A DNA stretch of 12,411 nucleotides from DASQJJ01 sp035631115 (lineage in GTDB: Bacteria; Patescibacteriota; Microgenomatia; Levybacterales; UBA12049), in NCBI GenBank assembly GCA_035631115.1, contig DASQJJ010000084.1, positions 1-12,411 on the forward strand. Reading direction: 5' to 3'. A program made the position numbers and the translations under genes. The notes under the pieces are model-generated. The model was not told where the DNA came from. It saw only the letters and a program-made list of their open reading frames with translations, and searched no databases. Positions 1-5,474 of the stretch are shown in pieces (positions within the stretch are counted from its first letter, which is position 1; each line of letters starts with the position of its first letter).

Positions 1-882
1 AAAGAAAAGTTTGTCAAATTTGGTATAAAACCTTTTGTAGAATTCATCATAATAATCCAAGCTCCACTTTCTCGTAAGCTTGTACAACTCCTGATACTCT
101 GGCTCTCTTTTATATAAAGAGGTGTTGAGCATATCTATTACCTCTTTACTACCTTCTTCATACTCTTTACTTCCCCGTGCATATCCAAGACCCAAGAAGT
201 GTGCTTTTTCGGAGTAAGACCATTTTTCTATTTCCTCCAACGTAAGATTCTGTTCTTGCATCATTTTTTGCACACCATACATTGCTTTTGCCACATGAGG
301 GCCAATATCTCCTTGGTAATTCGCACGAAAAACCGTTGCTCCATTCCCTTCTAGAATTCTTGCAACACTTTCTCCTGTTGTCAGTGTGCGCATATGACCA
401 ATATGCAATTCTTTATGAGTATTGGGATGAGCAAACTCCACCATCATTTTTTTATTTTTCAATTTGCTTGTCAGGGCAACTTTTTCTGGAACATTTAGCA
501 CATCTTGCAAATTTGTGCTAAGAGAATCTGTAGAGAGATAGAAGTTGATAAACCCTGGCTGGACTGCTTCGATTTTCTCTATTCCTGTTGTCATCTCGAA
601 CGAATGTGAGAGATCTCCGCCTTGATGAGATTTCTCGGCTTCACTTCGTTCGCTCGAAATGACAGAATTAAATTCTTTAACTATTTCCTGAGCCATTTCT
701 AATGGACTTTTTTGTCCTGAGCCTGCCGAATGGATTCCCGATAATTTACCGAGTTGAAAAGCAACATTGGTTGTAAAATCCCCATTACTGATATCTTTTG
801 GTATAGATAATTGGATATTGATATCTTCCTTTGTTAATTTTCCGACAACTTCTTTTAATTTTTTTAGTATCTCTTCTTTCAT
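1..882 (-). CDS. argS: Arginyl-tRNA synthetase, N-terminal part (C-terminus beyond window)
   Basis: Class I aminoacyl-tRNA synthetase that charges tRNA-Arg with arginine using ATP in the cytosol. The reading frame is open from ATG 880-882 to the window edge (294 residues). Residues 1-120 look like the ArgS additional domain (NVAFQLGKL near 45, then VQPGFINFYLS near 108-117). The catalytic Rossmann fold starts near 144 with VEFAHPN (148-154) and the HIGH signature HIGH at 160-163, followed by NYQGDIGPHVA, all diagnostic for ArgS. KMSKS and the anticodon-binding domain lie outside the window. It is the last gene of the minus-strand series, 17 nt after the MBL gene, with no clear SD. Oddity: residues about 74-99 (and 50-58) are encoded by repeat-like DNA and look inserted between conserved blocks of the N-terminal domain. 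The family call is secure. Confidence 0.95.
   Translation of the reverse strand, partial: MKEEILKKLKEVVGKLTKEDINIQLSIPKDISNGDFTTNVAFQLGKLSGIHSAGSGQKSPLEMAQEIVKEFNSVISSERSEAEKSHQGGDLSHSFEMTTGIEKIEAVQPGFINFYLSTDSLSTNLQDVLNVPEKVALTSKLKNKKMMVEFAHPNTHKELHIGHMRTLTTGESVARILEGNGATVFRANYQGDIGPHVAKAMYGVQKMMQEQNLTLEEIEKWSYSEKAHFLGLGYARGSKEYEEGSKEVIDMLNTSLYKREPEYQELYKLTRKWSLDYYDEFYKRFYTKFDKLFF
589..664. repeat. 76-bp imperfect palindromic repeat inside argS, translated in frame
   Basis: The ends are TGTCAT (589-594) and ATGACA (659-664), with inner arms TCTCGAACGAA / TTCGTTCGCTCGA and a second pair GAGATCTC / GAGATTTCTC around a short centre. This is the look of widespread palindromic elements of the type TGTCATTTCGAGCGAA...GAGATTTCTC found dispersed in many bacterial genomes (from memory, not searched). 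On the coding strand it reads through as about 26 residues, VISSERSEAEKSHQGG plus DLSHSFEMT, with no stop or frame change. Normal ArgS sequence resumes immediately afterwards (IEKIEAVQPGFINF). Confidence 0.75.
711..734. repeat. Short repeat-like insert in argS (TTCGGCAGGCTCAGGACAAA type)
   Basis: The coding strand reads TTCGGCAGGCTCAGGACAAA, one base from the dispersed TTCGACAGGCTCAGGACAA motif I recall as a common intergenic repeat in bacteria. It adds roughly IHSAGSGQK between the NVAFQLGKL helix and SPLEMAQEI, which are usually adjacent in ArgS. Family membership is from memory; only the sequence and its in-frame position are seen. Confidence 0.5.
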
Positions 883-899
883 ATGTTATTTTTTCATTT

Positions 900-1475
900 T
901 TATTTTTTATTTTGGAACATCTTCCCATGCCCCGGAATTACCCAATCTGCTAAATCTAAGACAACCTTCCGACTGGCCTTTAATTCTTCCATTTTTTCTG
1001 CAAAATCATCCGGTTTTTCTATATTTACTACTTGCTCTTCAGTTGACGTCCACCAAAATGTGTCTCCTGCAACTACTACTGTACCATCTTTTGTTGGTAC
1101 AATAAGAATTGCATGCGCATATTCATGCCCTGGCGTTGCAATAACGCTTATATCTGTGTCTGGAAGCATTTGTACTCCTTCTACTGCAACTGCTTGAGTA
1201 TACACTGCTTCCTCATCTATTACTTTTGCATTGGGAAAAAGGCCAACATTCATTGCATGGTCGAGATGGTGATGCGTAATAAAGACCATATCGATGTCTT
1301 CCAGACTAAGACTTCTTTTTTTAAGTTGTTCAAATAGCAAATCCCTATTTGCCCCAGGATCGGCAATAATCTTTTTGCCAGAATTCGTAACAATTAGAGT
1401 ACAAGACGAGCTTGCATCCCACCCATTACTGGTTATTTTGGCATATCCTTCTATAAGAATGTCTATGGTGTTCAT
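900..1475 (-). CDS. Metallo-beta-lactamase-fold hydrolase (MBLAC1-like)
   Basis: 191-aa predicted cytosolic metal-dependent hydrolase. The metal-binding motif HHHLDH is at 68-73 (H68, H70, D72, H73). Further ligands are H117 in TPGHEYAH, D138 in VVVAGDTFWW and H183 in IPGHGKMF. The overall order (IIADPGANRD near 36, THHHLDHAMNVGLFPNA, VIATPGH, GTVVVAGD, LADWVIPGHG) closely follows the MBLAC1-type subfamily; substrate unknown. The start chosen is ATG 1473-1475 (MNTIDI), because it sits one base after the stop of the upstream 70-aa gene. The longer frame to 1574 would overlap that gene and adds residues unlike the family. Downstream argS begins 17 nt later, so co-transcription is likely. Fold call is strong; function open. 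Confidence 0.9.
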   Translation of the reverse strand: MNTIDILIEGYAKITSNGWDASSSCTLIVTNSGKKIIADPGANRDLLFEQLKKRSLSLEDIDMVFITHHHLDHAMNVGLFPNAKVIDEEAVYTQAVAVEGVQMLPDTDISVIATPGHEYAHAILIVPTKDGTVVVAGDTFWWTSTEEQVVNIEKPDDFAEKMEELKASRKVVLDLADWVIPGHGKMFQNKK

Positions 1476-1476
1476 A

Positions 1477-1689
1477 TTAATTATTCTTTCGTTTGTCTGG
1501 ACCAATATCCTCTTTTTCCGGAAGACCAAACCCTCTTCCATCGTCTGGATGGTATGGAAGAAGATTTGGGTCAACTTGCCCTTCTTCTATCCAAACCTCC
1601 TGTCTTTTTCCGCCAGGATCTGGCGCATCTTGACGTGGATCTAAAGGAACATGTCTTGGTGGTTGTTCACCATTTCCCCCCTCGCTCAT
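1477..1689 (-). CDS. 70-aa hydrophilic protein, unknown
   Basis: Not recognised. The protein is Pro/Gly/Asp/Glu/Lys-rich with almost no hydrophobic core (starts MSEGGNGEQPPRHVP), so it may be disordered. Support for being real: its stop (TAA 1477-1479) is one base from the MBL start, indicating translational coupling, and a TATAAT box lies 6 nt before its ATG. No SD is present. It may act mainly as the first cistron of the MBL-argS unit. Confidence 0.6.
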   Translation of the reverse strand: MSEGGNGEQPPRHVPLDPRQDAPDPGGKRQEVWIEEGQVDPNLLPYHPDDGRGFGLPEKEDIGPDKRKNN

Positions 1690-1695
1690 GTGTAT

Positions 1696-1724
1696 ATTAT
1701 ATCGTTTCTTTATTTTTTTGAATA
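1696..1724 (-). promoter_or_regulatory. Promoter for the 70-aa/MBL/argS unit, leaderless layout
   Basis: Minus strand: perfect -10 TATAAT at 1701-1696, then ATACAC, then the ATG at 1689. The expected start of transcription falls on or next to the start codon. The -35 is poor (TATTCA with a 17-nt spacer). This gives argS an internal promoter separate from btpA. Confidence 0.55.
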
Positions 1725-1758
1725 GCAGGCGCTACACTGCAGTACAGCGCCCACCTAT
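1722..1758. other. Strong intergenic hairpin
   Basis: Minus strand: ATAG, then GGCGCTGTAC, loop TGCA, then GTGTAGCGCC, then CTAT. The core forms 10 consecutive pairs (two G-U) and the outer ATAG/CTAT adds four across a small internal loop. It begins at the 62-aa gene stop codon. No U-tract follows, so it is not a standard intrinsic terminator; it could be an RNA processing or stabilising element, or slow polymerase at the end of the first operon segment. Confidence 0.55.
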
Positions 1759-1946
1759 TACCTTTCAGCATTAGGAGAATAGAGTTTTATATTCTCTCCC
1801 TGCTGCCTCATCTCCCACCCTTTTGTGAGATGTTTTTTAACTACATGACGCAACGCCCATGTTTTGATAGGATGCCCAGGAACAACCACACTCGTCTTCC
1901 CCCCATCCTTAGTAATTTGACCTTGGATAACTTTAACAAATGACAT
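1758..1946 (-). CDS. 62-aa basic protein, unknown
   Basis: Not recognised. The start chosen is ATG 1944-1946 (MSFVKVIQGQ) because AAAGGAGGTGA lies just upstream at ideal spacing; the longer frame to 2051 overlaps the hydroxylase gene and is not needed. The stop of the upstream gene (TAG 1948-1950) is one base from this ATG, and the SD itself encodes the last residues (GGE) of the hydroxylase, so translation is coupled. Sequence is alternating strand-like (SFVKVIQGQITKDG, TSVVVPGH) then basic (RHVVKKHLTKGW). No signal peptide or membrane segment. Role unknown; linkage suggests a job with the hydroxylase. Confidence 0.75.
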   Translation of the reverse strand: MSFVKVIQGQITKDGGKTSVVVPGHPIKTWALRHVVKKHLTKGWEMRQQGENIKLYSPNAER

Positions 1947-1947
1947 A

Positions 1948-3192
1948 CTACTCACCTCCTTTCTTCTTGGCATATGACATGAGTATTCTATCCGAAAGCA
2001 TTCCAAGGCAGGATAAGTTACAAAACCCCGGTCCTTGAGTAAGACCTGCAAGAGTCGGAAGAAAAAGCTTTGGAGAAAAATTCTTTAGGCTTAAATCTGT
2101 ATCTATTCCCTCGACAATTTCATGGAGTCCCCCAAGGGGAATTACTTTTTGAAATAGTTTTACAAACCATAAAGGATTAAATCCATGCGCACTAATAACA
2201 AAGTCATACTTTTTCTTGAGTATCTTTTTTTCAGTCTCAAGAATTACATAGATTCCGTCCTGAGTAACACTTGCTTTTTTAAATTTACCGACTACTATGT
2301 CCACATTCATGGCAGTATCTAATAAATTTTTCACTTTTGGAGAGAATGTCCCTCTATCCCCATGCTTAATTATTTCAACTCTATGCTTTTCTGAAAGTTG
2401 GGACCACTTGTGCGCATTGGTAAAGTAACGATTTTCAATCCAATTCTCATTTCTTGTAAAAATCATGCCATGACCGTTAATAATTTCTATTTTTACAGAT
2501 GAATGTACCATCTTTAATAGACCAGTAACCACCCCTGCGGCTGTCTCTCCTCCTCCAATAACAGCAATCGAGGCATTCTCTAGCTTTTTAAGCACGTCAA
2601 GGTGATGCCATATATTTTTTCCATTAAAAATGTGGCTTTTGGCAGTATCATCTAACCCAGGCTCTATTTCTAAAGAGAAGTCGTAAGGTTCTCCTGGACC
2701 CGAGGGTAATAGTGCATCACCTAGAAGTATTTTTTTCTTTTTTCCATCAAGATATGTTAGTTTCCATTGATTCTTTTCTTTTGTAATGCCAATAACTTCA
2801 CCAAGAATCACGGGGATTTTTGCTTTTTTAATAACCCAGGCATAATAAGCAGCAAATTCTTTATGTGTTGGCGCAGGCAATGCTCTGTCTGTCCACTCTC
2901 CATATTTTTTTGTTGCAATAAGGTAAGCAATCCAAGAGTATTGTTGCATCAATTTGTTGACTTTCTGGGAAGAAACATACGGAAATCCAATATCTTCTAA
3001 TGGCGATGTGCCAAGAGTAAGGTCTCCACTGGTATACCCATTATTGCCTGTCCAATTTGCACCAACATGGGATTTTTCAATAATGGAAATTTTTGGCACA
3101 ACAAAACCAAGCTCTTTTAAAACTTTTGCTTTTACCGCTATGGCCACAGCTTTTGGTCCGCAACCAATAATAATAAGTTTTTTCTTTTTCAT
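1948..3192 (-). CDS. MbtG-like lysine/ornithine N-hydroxylase (FAD, NADPH dependent)
   Basis: 414-aa class B flavin monooxygenase of the SidA/IucD/PvdA/MbtG group, which adds a hydroxyl to the side-chain amine of Lys or Orn, usually for siderophores. The FAD-binding dinucleotide fold is at the N-terminus (IIGCGPKAVA, 8-17). The block VGANWTGNNGYTSGDLTLGT (43-62) and TSPLEDIGFPY follow, then the NADPH-binding VIGGGETAAG (211-220). The C-terminal block is PKLFLPTLAGLTQGPGF (374-390) and NLSCLGMLSDRIL (392-404). Order and wording match mycobactin hydroxylase MbtG (from memory) better than bacterial IucD. Length is typical for the family. The start ATG 3190-3192 follows the 69-aa gene by 6 nt, with a weak AAGG. 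No NRPS or other siderophore gene is in view, so the amine substrate is unknown. Family call strong; substrate not determined. Confidence 0.9.
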   Translation of the reverse strand: MKKKKLIIIGCGPKAVAIAVKAKVLKELGFVVPKISIIEKSHVGANWTGNNGYTSGDLTLGTSPLEDIGFPYVSSQKVNKLMQQYSWIAYLIATKKYGEWTDRALPAPTHKEFAAYYAWVIKKAKIPVILGEVIGITKEKNQWKLTYLDGKKKKILLGDALLPSGPGEPYDFSLEIEPGLDDTAKSHIFNGKNIWHHLDVLKKLENASIAVIGGGETAAGVVTGLLKMVHSSVKIEIINGHGMIFTRNENWIENRYFTNAHKWSQLSEKHRVEIIKHGDRGTFSPKVKNLLDTAMNVDIVVGKFKKASVTQDGIYVILETEKKILKKKYDFVISAHGFNPLWFVKLFQKVIPLGGLHEIVEGIDTDLSLKNFSPKLFLPTLAGLTQGPGFCNLSCLGMLSDRILMSYAKKKGGE

Positions 3193-3198
3193 ATTGCC

Positions 3199-3408
3199 TT
3201 AATTATTCTCATTTGGATTCTTTTCCACTCCTATGGAAAATGGTGCCAATAATCTATTTATTGATCCTGGTAAATCTTTTCCATGCGCCTTAGCATCGGC
3301 TTTTAATCTTCCACGAAAAAGCTTCATTCCCGGACCATCCTTTTCTTCACCCCATTCACCTACTGGTAACTGTGGCATTTTTATCCATTTTGGTTTTTCT
3401 TTACTCAT
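3199..3408 (-). CDS. 69-aa hydrophilic protein, unknown
   Basis: Not recognised. The start ATG 3406-3408 (MSKEKPKWIKMPQ) is chosen because AAAGGA precedes it by 6 nt; the longer frame to 3444 lacks such a site. It is lysine-rich with a central GPGMKLFRGRLKADAKAHGK and ends in Asn-rich residues. No membrane segment or signal peptide. The stop lies 6 nt before the MbtG-like gene, so the two are almost certainly co-translated. Could be a partner or a peptide substrate of the hydroxylase; nothing in the sequence proves either. Confidence 0.7.
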   Translation of the reverse strand: MSKEKPKWIKMPQLPVGEWGEEKDGPGMKLFRGRLKADAKAHGKDLPGSINRLLAPFSIGVEKNPNENN

Positions 3409-3427
3409 ATTTTTCCTTTCAAGTCTC

Positions 3428-3443
3428 TGGGAGAATACTCCCA
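3428..3443. other. Small intergenic hairpin
   Basis: GGGAG, loop AATA, CTCCC plus one flanking T-A pair, between the 136-aa stop and the SD of the 69-aa gene. No U-tract. It may set relative expression of the two cistrons. Confidence 0.3.
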
Positions 3444-3466
3444 AAGATCAGAAGAGAAAACTTGCT

Positions 3467-3877
3467 CTAATGTCCTCCTGTATGATGATGTAACCTGGGC
3501 CAACGATGAGGCATATTATCCCCATGGCTCGGATGAGCATCACTCATAATATCGAATGCACGTCCAGCTTTCTCTCCTCTATTTGGCGCAATCATTTCCC
3601 CACTTTTAGAGAAGTGACGTCGTATCGCATCGTATGAATCACTCGGAGAATTAACCAGCGATCCAGCCGCCACTCGTAAAAGCGTTGCCAGCTGTAAAGG
3701 CGTTACGTCCTTATCTCCAACTAGCACATGCTTTGCCCTGAGAGCTGCTTGTGATTCCGCTGGCGTAATCTGCACGTTAACCATATGATTAGATGTTGAT
3801 GAACCTGATAAATAACTAATACTTGGTAACGTTATATCCCATCGAGTTTCTTCTAAATCAAAATCTTCTTTTGTCAT
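3467..3877 (-). CDS. 136-aa protein with His-rich tail, unknown
   Basis: Not recognised. The start is ATG 3875-3877 (MTKEDFDLEETRW), placed 8 nt after AGGAGG; an in-frame GTG at 3884-3886 lies inside that SD and is unlikely to be the start. The central part (about 40-105) looks globular: VNVQITPAESQAALRAKHVL, then TPLQLATLLRVAAGSLVNS, then DSYDAIRRHFSKSGEM. The last 24 residues carry seven histidines (HPSHGDNMPH and LHHHTGGH), suggesting metal binding. No export signal. Neighbours are the 64-aa gene 20 nt upstream and the 69-aa gene downstream. Function unknown. Confidence 0.75.
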   Translation of the reverse strand: MTKEDFDLEETRWDITLPSISYLSGSSTSNHMVNVQITPAESQAALRAKHVLVGDKDVTPLQLATLLRVAAGSLVNSPSDSYDAIRRHFSKSGEMIAPNRGEKAGRAFDIMSDAHPSHGDNMPHRWPRLHHHTGGH

Positions 3878-3897
3878 TTTATTCACCTCCTTTCATC

Positions 3898-4092
3898 TCA
3901 ATATCTCCTCCTTCTTTGCTGTTGAGCATCATGTAAATACCCTTTCCTGCCTGCTTCATTCATAGGAATGGCTTTTCCATGAACCTTTACTAAATGTCCT
4001 GGCTTTGCACCTGGTCCTTTTCTGCGTCCTTTTGGAGCAGTTGGTAACGATTCACCATTTCTTAATCTTTTTGCTTTTTCTTTTTCGTCCAT
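3898..4092 (-). CDS. 64-aa very basic protein, unknown
   Basis: Not recognised. The start is ATG 4090-4092 (MDEKEKAKRLRNGESLP), 8 nt after AGGAGG; the in-frame GTG at 4099-4101 overlaps the SD. It is rich in Arg/Lys/Gly/Pro (PKGRRKGPGAKPGHLVKVHG) and ends QQQRRRRY, consistent with a nucleic-acid or ribosome-associated peptide, although no family is recognised. The SD context AAAGGAGGTGA is identical to those of the 136-aa and 62-aa genes. Confidence 0.7.
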   Translation of the reverse strand: MDEKEKAKRLRNGESLPTAPKGRRKGPGAKPGHLVKVHGKAIPMNEAGRKGYLHDAQQQRRRRY

Positions 4093-4106
4093 ATCACTCA
4101 CCTCCT

Positions 4107-4268
4107 TTAAATTCCCATATTATCGGGAAAGAATGGAGAAGGTTTTCTACTAGGCGAAATGCGAATAAGCTTCCCCCTTCTTTTTGGTTTTTCACCCTCT
4201 TTTTCGTCAGACTTTCTCTTATTCTCAAATTTCTGCCTATCATTAATAAATTTATCTGCTGATGTCAT
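4107..4268 (-). CDS. 53-aa charged protein overlapping the btpA 3' end, unknown
   Basis: A short ORF from ATG 4266-4268 to TAA 4107-4109, easily missed. It begins MTSADKFINDRQKFENKRKS and is about 40% charged with a Pro/Phe/Ser-rich end. AAAGGA lies 6 nt before the ATG. It overlaps the last 17 nt of btpA in another frame and its stop is next to the SD of the 64-aa gene, so it fills an otherwise unexplained gap in a run of coupled genes. No homolog recognised. Confidence 0.6.
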   Translation of the reverse strand: MTSADKFINDRQKFENKRKSDEKEGEKPKRRGKLIRISPSRKPSPFFPDNMGI

Positions 4269-5118
4269 TTTTTCCTTTCACTGCTTCTATAAATGCCTGT
4301 GCTTTTTCAGAATCAATTTTGCCATTGGTTTTAATTGAAGACCCAACAAGCACAACATTCGCTCCATTTGCAAGAAGGGTTTGGACATTTTCTGCATTTG
4401 CACCACTTCCAACAGCAACCGAAACATTTTCAGGAATAGACAAGCGAACCACTTGAAGGTCATTAAGATCTGGCTGTAGGCCTGTCCATTCCCCGGTTAC
4501 ACTAATCACATCTGCACCCATTGCTGCAGCTTGTTTGGCAGATTGCTCAAGTGTTTTGCCATCCGTCACTTTTGCATGCTTTACGTGCACGTCAGCAAAG
4601 ATAAGAAGGTTTGATCCTAGATAGTGCTTGAGCTCTTGTATTTTTTCTGCATTACCATGAATCTCTGAACCACGTGCTGTAACCACATTGTCTACATACA
4701 CATCGAAGCGGACAAATTTGGCCCCTGCCTCATTGGCAACCTGAAAAGTTCCAAGATCGTCATATAAAATTTCAAGCCCAACAGGCATACTTAACAGATT
4801 TGCTTCTTCTACTATTTGTTTCAAAATGCCTCTTACTACATCACGTCTCTCTATATTTTTACCTGCATATGGGATTTTGTCTCCATCATTTTCAACAAGG
4901 ACGCCATCATATCCTGCTGCTTTTAACGTGTGAACTTTTTCAAAGGCATCTTGCATGAGCACATCCATACCAGGATGACCTAGATATCCAGGCAAGGGAA
5001 GTAAATGAACCATGCCTATCATAGGCTGTTCTGTTGCAAACACTTTTTGCAACTCTGGATGCTTCACAGCTAAGTGTTCTTTTCTGTTTTGTATTGGTTT
5101 GTATATTTCTGCTTTCAT
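4252..5118 (-). CDS. btpA: BtpA/SgcQ-family TIM-barrel protein
   Basis: 288-aa (beta/alpha)8 protein. Family signatures: IGMVHLLPLPG (34-44), GYDGVLVENDGDKIPY (69-84), GLEILYDDLG (114-123), FVRFDVYVDNVVTARG (135-150), ADVHVKHA (175-182), DVISVTGEWTG (203-213), the phosphate-binding VGSGAN (236-241), and VVLVGSSIKTNGKID (255-269). BtpA was named for photosystem I accumulation in cyanobacteria and SgcQ is its enterobacterial relative; the reaction is not established, and the barrel end resembles phosphate-binding aldolases/isomerases. The ATG 5116-5118 adds about 32 residues before the usual family start. The gene lacks an SD and begins 3 nt after a hairpin/U-tract, downstream of a T-box leader. 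It heads the small-protein/hydroxylase series. Confidence 0.85.
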   Translation of the reverse strand: MKAEIYKPIQNRKEHLAVKHPELQKVFATEQPMIGMVHLLPLPGYLGHPGMDVLMQDAFEKVHTLKAAGYDGVLVENDGDKIPYAGKNIERRDVVRGILKQIVEEANLLSMPVGLEILYDDLGTFQVANEAGAKFVRFDVYVDNVVTARGSEIHGNAEKIQELKHYLGSNLLIFADVHVKHAKVTDGKTLEQSAKQAAAMGADVISVTGEWTGLQPDLNDLQVVRLSIPENVSVAVGSGANAENVQTLLANGANVVLVGSSIKTNGKIDSEKAQAFIEAVKGKNDISR

Positions 5119-5121
5119 ATT

Positions 5122-5144
5122 AAAAAATCCCGCTTAGCGGGATT
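5122..5144 (-). terminator. Hairpin plus U-tract directly before btpA
   Basis: Minus strand: AATCCCGC, loop TAA, GCGGGATT, then T4, giving an 8-bp perfect stem and a six-U run. This is a standard intrinsic terminator ending 3 nt before the btpA ATG. In this position it must act as an attenuator for transcripts reaching btpA, or end a short upstream RNA. The 5145-5227 stretch between it and the T-box terminator holds no ORF; it contains CAC/GUG-type partial pairing and a TTGACA without a good -10. Confidence 0.7.
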
Positions 5145-5227
5145 GTAATTTGTACACGACAAAAGCAACCCCTCTAAGTGGCTACTCGTCTTCGTGCCTG
5201 TATAATTGTCAAAATATTTTTTTTCAT

Positions 5228-5285
5228 AAAAAAACCGCCCCTTTCTGGGATCCTCGCAGTGAGGAATCCGCAGAAAGCGACGGTT
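5228..5285 (-). terminator. T-box terminator
   Basis: The 5' arm AACCGTCGCTTTCTG (5285-5271) pairs with CAGAAAGGGGCGGTT (5247-5233) with 14 of 15 positions paired. An inner stem GGAT(T)CCTC / GAGGATCC sits on top, and seven U follow (5234-5228). It shares bases with the antiterminator, so the two structures are mutually exclusive. Confidence 0.9.
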
Positions 5286-5468
5286 TAGCCGTGGTGCCAC
5301 GCTTCTTTCCAATCGTTTATCTTTTTAGGTATAAAAAATCTCTCTGTAAAGCCTTGACAGAAAGCCGATTGGCTTATTTGTGCTTCCTACTTCCAAATGG
5401 TTTTTTCGGAAACGTGCTCCGGGGCTCGAGGGATTTCTCCTTTCCCCATCAACGCAAACTCTTGAATT
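5228..5468 (-). promoter_or_regulatory. T-box leader (tRNA-sensing riboswitch)
   Basis: T-box leaders bind an uncharged tRNA through a specifier codon and the tRNA NCCA end, and then favour antitermination. The antiterminator is seen at 5306-5272: AGAAGCG, bulge UGGCACC (5299-5293), ACGG, loop CUAAA, CCGU, CGCUUUCU, so both helices A1 and A2 form around the 7-nt bulge. The UGGC predicts a tRNA with discriminator G. The same CCGUCGCUUUCU is the 5' half of the terminator. The 5' end resembles Stem I (GCGUUGAUGGGG at 5455-5444). An ultrashort Stem I closing GGGG with CCCC (5424-5421) would place CUCGAG in the specifier loop, suggesting UCG (Ser) followed by A; UGG (Trp) further down is an alternative. 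Small hairpins AAGCC/GGCUU and UCUGU/ACAGA lie in between. T-box class is strong; amino-acid identity weak. Confidence 0.85.
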
Positions 5469-5474
5469 GTATAT

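Noticed and set aside
900..1574. Longer MBL reading frame starting at 1574
   Set aside because: The extra 33 residues overlap the 70-aa gene and precede the normal family start; ATG 1475 is coupled to the upstream stop.
1758..2051. 97-aa version of the 62-aa protein
   Set aside because: It would overlap the hydroxylase by about 100 nt; the internal ATG 1946 has an ideal SD.
5145..5222. Second T-box-like Stem I (GACGAGTAG with CAC/GUG ends)
   Set aside because: Only a few pairs form, no specifier can be placed and no antiterminator follows; resemblance too weak.
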